Shown here: piece after piece, positions 10,801 through 22,850 of the stretch
How positions within the stretch are numbered: position 1 is the stretch's first letter
How the letters are laid out: each line of letters begins with the position of its first letter
NCBI RefSeq assembly: GCF_024679095.1
Contig: NC_066516.1
Location: forward strand, 21,225,035-21,289,034
From: Eriocheir sinensis
Taxonomy: Eukaryota; Arthropoda; Malacostraca; Decapoda; Varunidae
Length of the DNA stretch: 64,000 bases
Direction of reading: 5' to 3'
Position numbers and translations under genes: made by a program
The notes under the pieces: generated by a model
Told to the model about the DNA's origin: nothing
Seen by the model: only the letters and a program-made list of their open reading frames with translations
The model's database searches: none

Positions 10801-11660
10801 CGTGTACCCCTGACCTAACACTGCCCGCGCATTACACCACGATCCCTCATTTACTCCTCCTTACATCACGCCACGATCCCTCTTTTACTCCTCCTTGCAT
10901 TCCCATCCCTCTTTCAGCTCCTCTGGTCTTCCCCTCCTACCTCTCTCCCTTCTCTCTCTTTTCCTGATCCTTTACTCTGTTCCCTCTCCTCCTCTCTCTT
11001 CCTGGTCCTCTTTCTCTCCCTGCTCTTCTGCCTTCACCCTCACCCCCTTTTCTCTCCCTTACCCTCCCATCCCCCCTTTACTCTCCTCTCCCCTCTCTCT
11101 TCCTCTGCCCTTTATCCTGATGTCTGTTTCTCTCCTGCTCTTCTCCCTTCACACTCCTCCTCTCCCTATCCTCCACTCTTCCTCTCTCTCCCTGCGTCTC
11201 TACCTCTACCTTTATCCTCATGTCTGTATCTCTCCCTGCTCTTCTGCTCTCACACTCCTCTCCCTTGCCTTTCACTCTCCCTCTCTCCCTGCTTTGAAGT
11301 CAGTTTCCCCTCCCTGCTTTTCTGCCCTCCCCTTCCACTCTCCCTCTCACCATGATCCTCTCCACTCTCCACTCTGTCACCCTTCTCTCTACTCTCCCTC
11401 TCACCCTGCTCCTCCCCACTCTCTCCACGCTGAGCTCAGGGCCAAACAGCCTCACTAACCTCCTCTAACCGCGACCCTCTCTACTCCTCGCGGCGGACCC
11501 AGACAGTCACTGAGACCCTCCCTCCCCTCGCCATCGCCTCGCCTGCCACGCGGCCCGGCCAGACGAGCGAACCCTTGAGAGGTCATCCACCCAGCTCAGA
11601 CCTTCACCACACCGCGCCCCGCCCCGCTCCGCCTTGCCCCGCCCTGCCCTGCCCCGCTTC
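10800..11660. repeat. Long pyrimidine-rich tract
   Basis: The plus strand is dominated by C and T, with repeated words such as 'ctctccctgctcttctg', 'ccttcactctccctctc' and 'catgtctgt.tctctccctgctcttc' (near 11117 and 11218). These suggest a degenerate tandem array of about 100 bp period. Near 11600-11650 it becomes a (CCCCG/CCCTG)n run. Confidence 0.7.
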
Positions 11661-11684
11661 GCTCTCAGTTCCTACAGCACACAT

Positions 11685-11690
<6 letters not shown>

Positions 11691-11728
<38 letters not shown>
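11691..11728. repeat. (CA)n microsatellite
   Basis: Uninterrupted CA run, 38 bp. Confidence 0.95.
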
Positions 11729-11732
<4 letters not shown>

Positions 11733-11784
11733 ACGTCAATACCGTGCAGTCCCTTATGGTAGAAGATAATAAAAACTTGAGGCT

Positions 11785-12566
<782 letters not shown>

Positions 12567-12720
12567 ATGGCCCCGTCTCAGGTGTCCCCGACCGACTTTA
12601 CCTTCGCGGCCTCCACAACGGCCTTCCATGCTACAGGTGCGGCATTCGGCACGCCCTGGACGCCCATACAGCACCACCAGACTCACACGCGGCGCCTCTT
12701 CCTAGCTCTTAAATCCTCGT
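12567..12720 (+). other. Possible coding exon, unrecognised
   Basis: Between 12567 and about 12720 one frame reads through non-repetitive sequence with strong G/C preference at third codon positions: ATG GCC CCG TCT CAG GTG, later GAC TTT ACC TTC GCG GCC TCC. A good splice-donor-like ACAG|GTGCGG lies at 12635, and CAG-type acceptor-like sites lie at 12468 and 12583. I do not recognise the peptide. The open frame continues into (GTA)/(GT) repeats, which cannot be coding in the usual sense. A second frame is also open here, which weakens the case. Confidence 0.15.
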
Positions 12721-13011
12721 CGTCACTACTTGGCTTTCTTCGTCTCTCCATGGCCATACATACGGTGGTGGTGGCAGAATTAGTAGTCGTAGTAGTAGTA
12801 GTGGTCGCAGTAGTGGTGATGGTAGTTGTGGTAGTGGTAGAAGCGTCCTCCACCTTTCTCCGTGTCTCCGTTCACTCGTTCCCTCTCCAGATTTTCTCCA
12901 TTCGTCCTCTCCTGCCCGGCGTGGTGGACCCGGGCGTGGGAGCCGCTCGCTGCATACCACTTCCTGGTCCTTCAACCGGGGAAGCGGGGCGTTCAAGGGT
13001 GCATGTGCCGG

Positions 13012-13014
<3 letters not shown>

Positions 13015-13093
<79 letters not shown>
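13015..13093. repeat. (TG)n microsatellite, ~79 bp
   Basis: Uninterrupted TG run, preceded at 12764-12840 by a (GTG/GTA)n tract. Confidence 0.95.
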
Positions 13094-13097
<4 letters not shown>

Positions 13098-13365
13098 GGT
13101 GCAGGGAAGGGAAAGGGTGAATTGAGAGTCGGGGACTTTCACGGACGAGAGCTGACTTCTTACTTGTAAACAAAAAAATCTTCCTTCTGGATAATTTGAG
13201 ATGCGAGCTTGCGTAGGTAGGAAGGAAAGGGAGACCACAGCGGCCTAGATATAGGAAGGCTGAGCCGGTGGATGGTTTTCGTCAAGAGCTTTCTCTCCAT
13301 ATAAATTCCTGGCCTGTATATGAATTTCTCTCTTTTCCTAGTCACGGGCGAGGGCGCTTTTGGAA

Positions 13366-13368
<3 letters not shown>

Positions 13369-13452
<84 letters not shown>
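13369..13452. repeat. (TG)n microsatellite, ~84 bp
   Basis: Uninterrupted TG run. Confidence 0.95.
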
Positions 13453-13454
<2 letters not shown>

Positions 13455-13542
13455 CTGCAATGTTGCGTTGAAGAGGTCAAGTCCCGTGTCGCAATGCTTT
13501 CGTATCTCACAATAAATATTTCTATGGGGGCGAAAATGAAAT

Positions 13543-13900
13543 GAAATGGGTTCTCTTGAGTGTTTCTTTCTCGTTCGTGGTTCAGAAACACCGTCAAATT
13601 ATCACTAGACTCATAAAGCTGTCCAGAAAATAACCACAACTTCTCCGAAAGCCTTGTGAAATGTGGATATGCAAGCCCCGAATGTTTGAGAATGTGGGGC
13701 TCAGGATTCTTTGTGTTGTGGAGATGAAATGGGTTCCTTGCGTGTTTCTTTCTCGTTCGTGGTTCAGAAACACCGTCAAATTATCACTAGACTCATAAAG
13801 CTGTCCAGGAAATACCCACAACCTCTACGGAAGCCTTGTGAAATGTGGATATGCAAGCCTCGAATGTTTGAGAATGTGGAGCTTAGGATTCTTTGTGTTA
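13543..13900 (+). mobile_element. Tandem pair of diverged MITE-like copies (183-bp period)
   Basis: The block starting 'gaaatgggttc' at 13543 is repeated from 13726 with about 95% identity: 'gtgtttctttctcgttcgtg', 'aaacaccgtcaaattatcac', 'gccttgtgaaatgtggatat', 'gaatgtttgagaatgtgg'. Its word order and spacing match the MITE-like family at 54167, 56346 and 6741 ('gtgtttctttagg', 'gtacagaag', 'gtcaaactaccacca', 'ctcattaaact', 'cctacgaaagccttgt', 'gtttgagaatacgg'). It is therefore a diverged member that has been duplicated in tandem. Confidence 0.75.
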
Positions 13901-14450
13901 CCGGTGCTTTCCTCGCTGCCCTGCCCCGCCTTCCCTCCCTCCCCCCGACCGGCAAAGGCACTCCCGGAATTCGTGGGATTGCAATGTTTCGCTTTAAAGG
14001 AGTCTTGGTTTGATTCCTTCCCTGCGTCAATGTTCCCTTTGCTGCTTCGCCGTTTATTTCTTTCCTTTGCCGTGGTTTCATCGAGAGTCCTGCATGGTTA
14101 CCGATGGCTTACAGTAGTTTTCATTAATACCTTCCCTGCGTCATTGTGTCCGCTGCTCCGCCCTTCCTCCCTTCGCCTTGTGGTTTCATTGGGAGTCATG
14201 GGTTATTACGGATGGATCCATGAATCTGTGTGACTGCCATGTTGCGTTAGGATGCTCTGATGTTTCCCTGGCCGCCCCACATTGCCTACCCCCCGAACCC
14301 CACGGTCCCCACTCCGCCCCGCCCCGCCTTGGTTTCGTCGGGTGACTGGCGTGAACGGCGATGGCTTTGTTGCGCCGCCTCGTCGATAGTGGGTCGTTGG
14401 CCTGGCAGGTGTGGCGACAGGTAACATATCCTTGACATGGTTAGATTGCG
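13901..14450. repeat. Degenerate ~116-bp repeat
   Basis: 'ccttccctgcgtcaatgt' near 14015 recurs as 'ccttccctgcgtcattgt' near 14131. 'gtggtttcat.gagagtc' near 14073 recurs near 14180. 'ggctgcaatgttgcgtt' (13453) resembles 'gactgccatgttgcgtt' (14231). No gene recognised. Confidence 0.6.
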
Positions 14451-14509
14451 GGCGGCTTAGCTAAGGTCACTCACCCGGCTCAATTTTGCTCCCTTAGATA
14501 TTTTTTTTT

Positions 14510-14628
14510 TGTGTAAGGGGGTCATCTGTTTACTTTTTTTTTTTGTGTGTAAGGGGGTCATATGTTTACTTTTTTGTGTGTGTAAGGGGGTCATCTGTTT
14601 ACTTTTTTTTTTTTGTGTGTGTGTGTAC
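14510..14628. repeat. ~37-bp tandem repeat with T-tracts, about three copies
   Basis: Units of 'gtaagggggtcatctgtttac' type followed by a T-run and GTGTGT, at about 14513, 14550 and 14582. Confidence 0.9.
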
Positions 14629-14775
14629 ATATGTATCATTGTTCATCTTACGCATCTGATGTACGCTTGGATGATAATGGTTATGATATTGGTAATTATT
14701 ATAATGATACTGCTACTACTACTACTACTTCTACTGCTACTACTACTGCTACTACTATAAATTGAAACGATGACG

Positions 14776-14899
<124 letters not shown>

Positions 14900-14968
14900 T
14901 ACTAATAATATAATCCTTGTTTCATTCTCCTCACGTCCGTACCCAATTATCTTGATCCACGCCAGAAG

Positions 14969-14972
<4 letters not shown>

Positions 14973-15015
<43 letters not shown>

Positions 15016-15655
15016 CCATACAGTCCTCCCTCTTCCACCCTATCATCTCTCATTTCCTCCTTCCTCCACTGTCGCGGTTCCTCCTGTCCCTCCCTTCCCC
15101 TCCCTCCCTCCCTCCCCCATCTCTCCCTCTCTCCCTGCGCCACATTTTCACTTTCATTAGCGTGATCAGAAAGGTCAGGTGTCGACGGCCTCGCTGAGTC
15201 GTTTTATTCACCTCCCTGACTCGCCGATACTCACTCTCCTCCACCTGAAAGTTTCCCTTCCTCCTCCTCCTCCTCCTCCTCCTCCTTGACCTCTCTCGCA
15301 TTCTACTAACTTTTCCTCCTTTTCTTCTTCTTCTCCTACTTCTTCCTCTTCTCCTTGATCCACCCCACTCACCTCTAACTAATATCTGTTTTTTTCTTTG
15401 ACTTCTCCTCCTCCTCCTCCTCCTCCTCCTCCTCCTCCTCCACATTTCTCTTCCCTCATCTGGTGACCACTTTCCTGCCTTCTGACTCCCCAGTTCATTC
15501 CCTTTCTCCCTCTCACTCTCCCTCCCTCCCGCCCTCCCATCGGTCAGAATGCACTCTCTCACCTCTGCCTCCTCCTCCTCCTCCTCCACGCGCCACACTC
15601 CTCCTCCTCCTCCTCCACGCGCCACACTCCTCCTCCTCCTCCTCCTCCTCCTCGC
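14973..15655. repeat. Pyrimidine-rich region with (CT)n and (TCC)n arrays
   Basis: (CT)n at 14973-15013; (TCC)n at 15256-15285, 15403-15440, 15567-15588, 15598-15618 and 15627-15654. A 'ccacgcgccacactcctcc' unit is duplicated at 15585 and 15614. TGACGTCA is at 15659-15666. Confidence 0.9.
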
Positions 15656-15741
15656 TTCTGACGTCATCTCAGCCAAAAGGTTAAACATGGGTCTGGTTTT
15701 TAAGGTTGATATTCATACCGACGTGAAACTCAGCACCTCCG

Positions 15742-15744
<3 letters not shown>

Positions 15745-15796
<52 letters not shown>
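15745..15796. repeat. (CA)n microsatellite
   Basis: CA run with one AAACA interruption near 15780. Confidence 0.95.
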
Positions 15797-16524
15797 GAGG
15801 GGAGGTGGACAAAGAATTACCGTGGGAGAGGGAAACTAAGAGAGAGGGAGACACAGAGAGAGAGAAAGAGAGACAAGAGGACGTTCATTCCCCCCTCGTG
15901 AAGCACCTCTGGCGGGAGTGCGTGGCCGGGGGGGGGGAGGGGGGGGAGTGCTACTGAAGGTGCGTCACGTGCTAATCCCCGCGAATGATCTGAATCCACT
16001 GGTAAAAAGCACTGTAATGATCCGAATGATTGGCGTTTCAGCGGTGTCACGTGGTCGCTGGGAGACGAAGTGGGGGTACGGGGTGGGTAGGTGGGGCGAT
16101 AAGAGGGTCGGGGGTGGATAGGGATCTAGGCAAGGGTGCGAAGAGTGGGTGGGGGGGGGGTAGGTGGTGGAAAGAAGGCCAGGGCAGTCAGCGTCCGATG
16201 GGTTGGCGTGGGTGTGGGCGGAGGGGAAAGGAAGCCGGGGCGGTGTCCTTAGGGTGGTGGTGGTGACCGTGGTGGTGGTGGTGGTGTGCCCGGCGGGGTC
16301 ATTGGCACCAGAAGGGGAGTGGACTTTTGATACTCTTTTTTTTTTTTTGAGAGGAGGAGGAGGAGGAGGAGGAGGAGAAAGGTAAAAGTAGGAGGTGGAA
16401 GCGAAGTGAAAAAAAAAATACATAGTGACAGAAAAGAACAATGAAGCGAAATATCTCAAGGGACGTAAGAATTGGTGCTGTCCGTGCGTTTAAAAGAATT
16501 GCTAGGAGATAATAGAGATAAAGA

Positions 16525-16526
<2 letters not shown>
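15797..16526. other. G-rich sequence without a recognisable gene
   Basis: Long G-rich stretches (15925-15948, 16060-16270) with GGT/GTGG runs and a (GGA)n block at 16353-16378 behind a T-run. Open frames are compositionally driven. Confidence 0.5.

Positions 16527-16597
<71 letters not shown>
16527..16597. repeat. (CA)n microsatellite, ~71 bp
   Basis: Uninterrupted CA run. Confidence 0.95.
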
Positions 16598-16600
<3 letters not shown>

Positions 16601-17160
16601 GTAAGTAAGAAAGAACGTGAATAAGAAGAAGCAACCGAAGATAATCCAAGGACGTATATAATAAATGGCAGATCAGGAGGAGGAGGAGGAGGAGGAGGAT
16701 GAGGAGGAGGAGAGGTATAAGCAAGGAGGTCAGAAGAGAAACAGGAAGATGAAACAAGACAATGAAAGGTAAGAAACGCAAAAAAAGAAAAAAAGAGAAG
16801 AAAGGAAAAGAGAAGACGGTGGAAAAAGAGTAAGAAAAAAGAAGAGAAAATCGAATATGATGAAAAAAAATCCACCACAATAGAAGATAACGTAGAGATA
16901 GATAGAAGAATAGAACAAAGAAAAGACGGAGGGAACTTAGAATGACGAAAGAGAGAACTGAAGAGGCAAATAAGCATGAGAGATGACCGAGACGATGAAT
17001 GAGAAGAAACAAAAGGGAAGAAGAAGACAATGAAAGGGAGATAATGAAGCGGAAAATACTAAAACAATGACGAGAATTTGGTGCGGCGATGGAGCAAAAA
17101 AAAAAAAAAAAAGAAAAAAGAGAAGAGCGATGCGGGTAAAATAAGAGGAAATAATGATGA

Positions 17161-17166
<6 letters not shown>
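16598..17166. repeat. Purine-rich (A-rich) region
   Basis: A/G-dominated plus strand with (GGA)n at 16676-16711 and an A-run at 17096-17111. No gene recognised. Confidence 0.6.

Positions 17167-17253
<87 letters not shown>
17167..17253. repeat. (GA)n microsatellite, ~87 bp
   Basis: Uninterrupted GA run. Confidence 0.97.
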
Positions 17254-17257
<4 letters not shown>

Positions 17258-17289
17258 GTAGTGACAATAATAGGAGAAAAAAGGAAGAC

Positions 17290-17490
17290 ATCTCCATCAC
17301 CACCAAATTCACCACCATCATCACCACCACCATCATCACCACCACCACCACCACCATCATTATACCGCCTCCATCGCGTTCGCTACCAACCATCAACACC
17401 ATTTATTACCAACACCTCCAATTACCAAAACCATCATCACCACCACCACCATCACCACCATCACCACCACCATCACCACCACCTCCACCA
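17290..17490. repeat. (CCA/CAT)n trinucleotide region
   Basis: Irregular CCA/CAT/ACC repeats, cleanest at 17325-17358 and 17430-17485. Confidence 0.9.
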
Positions 17491-17600
17491 TTCAGGGGGT
17501 TCATTTCTTCCTCTTCCTGGTTCTTTTTTCACCTCCTTGGACAGTTTTCACATCCCGTAGGAACCAGTTTCCGTGGAGTCCGCCCGCAAAGAAAGTTAGC

Positions 17601-17716
<116 letters not shown>

Positions 17717-18494
17717 GTCGTCGTCTCCGCTTTCCACTTTCACACGCGCTGCACAGATAAATTCTTAGGGAGGTGGTGGTGATGACGGTGATGACTGTGT
17801 TGATGGTGGTTGTGGCGGTCATGGTGGATGAAGAGGAGAAGGAAGCGAAGGAGGAGGAAAACGAGGACAAGGAGAAGAAGACAGCTAAGAGTAGACTTCC
17901 TATACACAAATAACCAAGGATAGAACAAGATAAAGACGGCAGAAGATGCTTTTAGAAACTCCCGAACGCTTCCTTTTCCTTTCCTTCCTCATAACATCCG
18001 TACCTTCCTTCTTTCTTCTCCCTAACGGCGCTCCTTTCCCTTCATCCCTCCTTCTCTCCCTTCCGTGCTAACTTTCCCTTCCTCCTTCCCTCCCTTTCCT
18101 CCCTCTATCGGACACTCCCTCGAAACAATGGAATGACGGCCTTATTTCACATGCTTCGTCGAGTTATTTGTTAATTTTGCGTTCATACACCAACAGCAGA
18201 AAGTGTCGATGCCCTCTGACGGCGTACGGCCAAACTAAATAAACTGATTCTTTGATCCATGCGAAAGAAACCGATGCAGAAGAAATTGGAGAGATCGAGA
18301 CTTCCCCGATGGCTACAAATAGGTCGGAGGAAGAAAGTGAAGAGAAGTGAAGGGAAAAATATCGACACAGAAAGAAAAGATGAAATTTTAGAAGCGTTTC
18401 ATCCAACAAATATGGCGGATCGTATTCCTGGGAAAGAGACTGAATGTTGTCGCAAAATGTTTTCCCCCCCCCGACACATGTATATATGCATGTG

Positions 18495-18497
<3 letters not shown>
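17717..18497. other. Unique sequence, nothing recognised
   Basis: Mixed. (GGT/GAT) run at 17770-17830, C/T-rich stretch at 17960-18115. Short frames only. Confidence 0.4.

Positions 18498-18541
<44 letters not shown>
18498..18541. repeat. (TG)n microsatellite
   Basis: Uninterrupted TG run, 44 bp. Confidence 0.95.
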
Positions 18542-18546
<5 letters not shown>

Positions 18547-18615
18547 GGAAAATTGTTTGCAGTAGTTTTGAGTAATTAGTCAATTAACGAAAATCACTCG
18601 GTGAATATGAAAATT

Positions 18616-18771
<156 letters not shown>

Positions 18772-18974
18772 TGAGGGCGAATATGAGGAGGGGAAGATAT
18801 AGCAGAAGCAGAAGTGGGAGTAGGAGTAAGCAGCAGAAGCAGTAGGGGCAGCAGGTAAGGAGGGCGCGAGGGGCATACACCTGGGCGCCTCACGCTGAAG
18901 CACGCGCTAACGAGGAGCCGCCAAGGTGTGGAGACGCTACAAGAGGGAGAGACGAGGCGGAAAGACGCTTCGAT

Positions 18975-19198
18975 GCACCTTCTTCGTCTTCTTCTTCTTC
19001 TTCTTCTTCGTCTTCTTCTTCTTCTTCTTCTTCGTCTTCTTCTTCGTCTTCTTCTTCTTCGTCTTCTTCTTCTTCTACATTACTTCTTTTTCTTCTTCCT
19101 CGACTTCATTAATTCTTTTTCTTTTGTTTCTTTTCTTGTTCTTGTTCTTCTCCCTCTGTCTTTCACTCACGCACTTCATCTATCTATCTGTTATCTAT

Positions 19199-19239
<41 letters not shown>

Positions 19240-19240
19240 G
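18975..19240. repeat. (TTC/GTC)n and (TCTA)n arrays
   Basis: TTC repeats punctuated by regular GTC variants (18980-19076), then T/C-rich DNA, then a TCTA tetranucleotide run at 19185-19239. Confidence 0.95.
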
Positions 19241-19265
19241 GTTGAAGAAGGAAGACATTGGGTTG

Positions 19266-19452
<187 letters not shown>

Positions 19453-19509
19453 CAATAAATAAATAAATTGTAAGCTGGTGGCACAAAGTAAGCTAAATAC
19501 ATGTAAAAT

Positions 19510-19569
<60 letters not shown>

Positions 19570-19578
19570 ACACACACA
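19510..19578. repeat. (CA)n microsatellite, ~69 bp
   Basis: CA run with one CATA interruption. Confidence 0.95.
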
Positions 19579-19889
19579 AAAAAAATACATATACAGGCCA
19601 ATGAGTAAATGGTAGGAAGGCAGGTAAAAAAAATATGAATATTGTAACGAGGATCGGAAAATTTAAACGCGCGTGTCAAAGGAAATTAAGTCTTCAACTA
19701 CTTCCGAGCGACTCTTTAAAAACTGTTCTCTTTCCCGGTGACTAAATTAAACTGCCTTCATCACCATCATCTCGCTTCTCACTCTCTCATCTTGCCGAGT
19801 TTTCCCTTTTCCCTCATAATTACGTTTCTTGTCATTATTAAAGACTCAACTCACGCATCCTGCCACCGTTTACTTTTCACGCATTAAGT
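19579..19889. other. Unique spacer, nothing recognised
   Basis: AT-rich mixed sequence with no convincing frame. Confidence 0.4.
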
Positions 19890-20240
19890 ATGAACATTTT
19901 TTTCTTTTTCTTACTTTTTTTCTCTTTTCTTCTTTCTTTCTTTTTTCTTTTCTTTCTTTCTATTTCCGTACTTTCATTTTTTTCTTTTCCCTGTGTCTAT
20001 TTTCTTATTTTTTCTTTTTTTCTTTTCCTTACTTTCATTTTTCCTTTTCCTATGTCTTTTTTTTCATTTTTTTCTTTTTTACTTTATGAATTTTTCTATC
20101 TTTGTTTTTCTTTACTTTCCCTTTTCCTTTTCCTATCTCTTTTATTTTACTTTATTTTCATTTTCCTATCGTTTCTTTTTCCTTTCTTTCTTTTTCTTTC
20201 TTTTTCTTTATTTTTCTTACTTATTTTTTTTTTTTACAGT
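19890..20240. repeat. T/C-rich (TTTTC)n degenerate tract
   Basis: Almost purely T and C on the plus strand, with recurring 'ttttcctatgtctttt', 'tttcttttccttactttcattt' type words. Open frames (F/L/S-rich) are compositional. Confidence 0.85.
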
Positions 20241-20347
20241 TCCAATCGCCGGCTGCTCGCTGCGTCGCTTCCCTGATAAAAAGTTCTTCCTCATTAGCAT
20301 CCCGTCTCATTTTTTTTTCCTTTGGGTAATCAAGATGTCTGTGCAGT

Positions 20348-20392
20348 AGGCGGAGAGGAGGAGGAGGAGGAGGAGGAGGAGGAGGAGGAGGA
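20348..20392. repeat. (GGA)n microsatellite
   Basis: GGA trinucleotide run, 45 bp. Confidence 0.95.
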
Positions 20393-20589
20393 ACACTTTA
20401 GGCACAAACTTTCATCTTTTCCCTCCCTCGTGTGCTCGGGGACTCGCTCAAACACTCTCCTCGTCGCTTTTACTCCCTTGCCTTTTAAAGTCTTTCATCC
20501 CTAAAACGAACGCGCAAATAACGGAACTTTTACAAATATGCTTTTCTTATACACAACGCAAGTCAAAGGGTCCGTCTAGTCACTTCCCT

Positions 20590-20990
20590 TGCAACTCCAG
20601 AAATATATTAATCCGTACCCACTTACTTGCTTCATACTCTCCAATGCACTCTCTCCTTCCTCCCTCCCCTTTCTTCTCTTCCTCTCGCGTCAACCTAAGT
20701 TATCATGTTACGTACTGTCAGTCTATTCACCTCTCTTTCAACGCTAACCTCGTACTTAACCCTTCCTCTCGCGTCAACCTAACTTATCGTAAAGTCAGTC
20801 TATTCCCCTCTCTTTCAACGCTAACCTCGTATACTTAACCTATTTGCTTTCTACTATTCCTTCCCTTTCTTCTCTTCCTTCCCCTTCCTTCTCTCGCGTC
20901 AAAACAACTCAGATCATGTGACCGAATGCACTCAGCTGTTTCATCTATACATTATCACATGCCGCGCCCTTCCTTCCCTCCCTTCTTCCC
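20590..20990 (+). repeat. Dispersed duplicated segment, copy A
   Basis: Shares ordered blocks with 22660-22850: 'actccagaaatatattaatccgt' resembles 'aactccggtaatatactaattcgt'; 'tctcgcgtcaa..caactcagatcatgtgacc' and 'gtttcatctatacattatcacatgccgcgcccttccttccc' have close counterparts. Inside copy A an ~84-bp unit ('cctctcgcgtcaacctaa' at about 20683 and 20766) is tandemly duplicated, which copy B lacks. Confidence 0.8.
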
Positions 20991-21181
20991 TCTCATAACC
21001 TTTACTACTGCCACGCCCACTCTTCCCCCTGTCCTATCTCCCCTTCCTTCCCTGCTCCTTACTACCGCCACCCTCATCCTTACCCTGGTCATGCTTCAAC
21101 AGTCTTCAATGAATAGAAATGAATAATCAGCATGAATTTATACCCCTGCCGGAATGAGAAAAAAACATTACTTCATAGCCA

Positions 21182-21182
<1 letters not shown>

Positions 21183-21236
<54 letters not shown>
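21183..21236. repeat. (CA)n microsatellite
   Basis: Uninterrupted CA run, ~54 bp. Confidence 0.95.
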
Positions 21237-21238
<2 letters not shown>

Positions 21239-21239
21239 A

Positions 21240-21683
21240 TACGTATCAAGGAAGTGGTTTATTCCCGCCCCTCTTGCCCTCAGTTTCACGCCTCAGTTTC
21301 CTGTTTTCCTCCTGTTTTCACTTGTCATCTCCCCCTGTTCCTGTTCTTCCGTTTTTCACTTGTCATCTTCCCTTGTTCCCCCCCTCCTTTTTTTTGCTTA
21401 ATATTTCATCTTCTCCTGAGCTCTTTGTTTTCATTTCTCATCTCCCCCAGTTGTCTTTATTTTCATCTTTCATCTTAACCCGTTCTCCTGTTTTTCGCCT
21501 TTCATTCCTTCCTTCTTTTTTTGGTTTGTTTTTTTCATTTCCTTTTATATGTTTTTTTTTTATCTCTTCTCATTTATTTTCGTGCCTTACTTTCCTGATC
21601 TCCTTTTTTCTCTTTTCATTCTCTTTGTTTACTTCTTTTCAACTCTCATCTCTCTCTGTTTGCCTGTTTTTATCTTTCATTCC

Positions 21684-21776
<93 letters not shown>

Positions 21777-21960
21777 CTTATTTTTACCTCAATCACTCTG
21801 TTCACTTCTTTTTACCTCTGATCACACTCTATTCGCCTCTATGTTTTACCTCTAGTCACTCTGTTTAATTGTTTTCACCCACTATCTATCTCTGTTTACC
21901 TGTTTTCACGTCTCATCCCCATCCGTATACATGTTTTCACCTGTCATACTCAGCAGCATC
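21240..21960. repeat. T/C-rich ~60-70-bp degenerate repeat with a (CT)n array
   Basis: 'ttttcacttgtcatctcccc' type blocks recur at about 21323, 21354, 21432 and 21463. 'ctctgttta/ttcacttctttttacct' blocks recur at about 21795 and 21860. A CT array occupies 21684-21774, the longest CT-oriented dinucleotide array in the window. Confidence 0.75.
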
Positions 21961-21991
21961 ATATTTCTTTCATTTTTTTTTATTTTTCTAG

Positions 21992-22029
21992 AGGCAATGC
22001 ATAAGCTGTCTCACGCTCTGCCGCGGCGG
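21992..22029 (+). other. Possible short exon flanked by splice-like signals
   Basis: A strong acceptor-like signal (T-rich tract ending 'ttttctag' at 21991) is followed 38 bp later by a strong donor-like GTAAGG at 22030. The 38-bp segment has no stop in the frame starting at its ATG. I cannot link it to any protein, and long T-tracts are common in this region, so chance is likely. Confidence 0.12.
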
Positions 22030-22057
22030 GTAAGGAACCAACGCCCGCCTCGCCCCA

Positions 22058-22228
22058 TCAGTCCACATCGGCCAGAATCTTCATCACGTTCAGGGGCACC
22101 TTCGCAGCCACTCGTGAGCAGAGCGTCGCGCCATCGGTCACTGCTCCGCCCCTCATTAGTCTCTTCGCCCAGTTCCAGATACACCGCGGGACGCCCTTCC
22201 TCGCGCCCTCCACCCGCTTTCTCCACAT
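22058..22228 (-). other. Small open frame with codon-like third-position bias, unrecognised
   Basis: A 56-residue minus-strand frame, ATG at 22226-22228 and TGA at 22058-22060, in non-repetitive GC-rich DNA. Its second half has strong G/C-ending codon preference (GTG ACC GAT GGC GCG ACG CTC, then GTG CCC CTG AAC GTG ATG AAG). The C-terminal part (residues 31-56) ends VPLNVMKILADVD. A C-terminal exon of a larger gene is conceivable, but I do not recognise the protein. Two other overlapping frames on both strands are also open, which is a known side-effect of GC-rich DNA. Confidence 0.2.
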
Positions 22229-22659
22229 TGTTTCGGAGCGGCGGCATCATCCCCCCCTCCCATCCACATTAAGGAATTCGACTCCACTCTATGTTATTAA
22301 AATTCATGAAGCTGTTACTTTCTTTCACTTTTTTTTTCTTTTTTTCTATCATGTTTCTGTCTGTGTGTCTGTCTGTCTGGCTGGCTGTCTGTTTATTTGA
22401 ATGTCTGTTTGTATGTATCCATCTATCAATCTATCTATTTTTCAATCCTGAACTAGATTAGCACAAAAGGGGGTGACTTGCGTTAATAAATGACTGTAAA
22501 TCTACCACGACACACACACACGCACAGACACACATATAAACGCTTCATCAAGGAATATTTATAACTCACTAATGCGGCTCAACTTTCCCCTCTTCCATGC
22601 ACTTCAGTAATATGATCCGCCAGCGGCCTTAATGCAGTTTACTTGTACAGGAATTATAC

Positions 22660-22850
22660 ACCTCTCTTCCAACTCCGGTAATATACTAATTCGTACTTAT
22701 ACTTATTTGCTTCCCACTCTTCCCTCATTATTTGCACTCATCTCGCGTCAATACCACTCAGATCATGTGACCATATACACTCCACAGTTTCATCATCTAT
22801 ACACTGTTAAACACCGCGCCCTTCCTTCCCTTCGCTGCCCGTTAGAATAT
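22660..22850 (+). repeat. Dispersed duplicated segment, copy B
   Basis: Second copy of the segment at 20590-20990, shorter and without the internal 84-bp tandem duplication. The clearest shared block is 'actcagatcatgtgacc' followed by 'tttcat..ctatacact' and 'cgcgcccttccttccc'. Confidence 0.8.

Noticed and set aside
19890..20349. Phe/Leu-rich frames that look like multi-pass membrane proteins
   Set aside because: The DNA is a T/C-rich degenerate repeat; hydrophobicity follows from T-rich codons.
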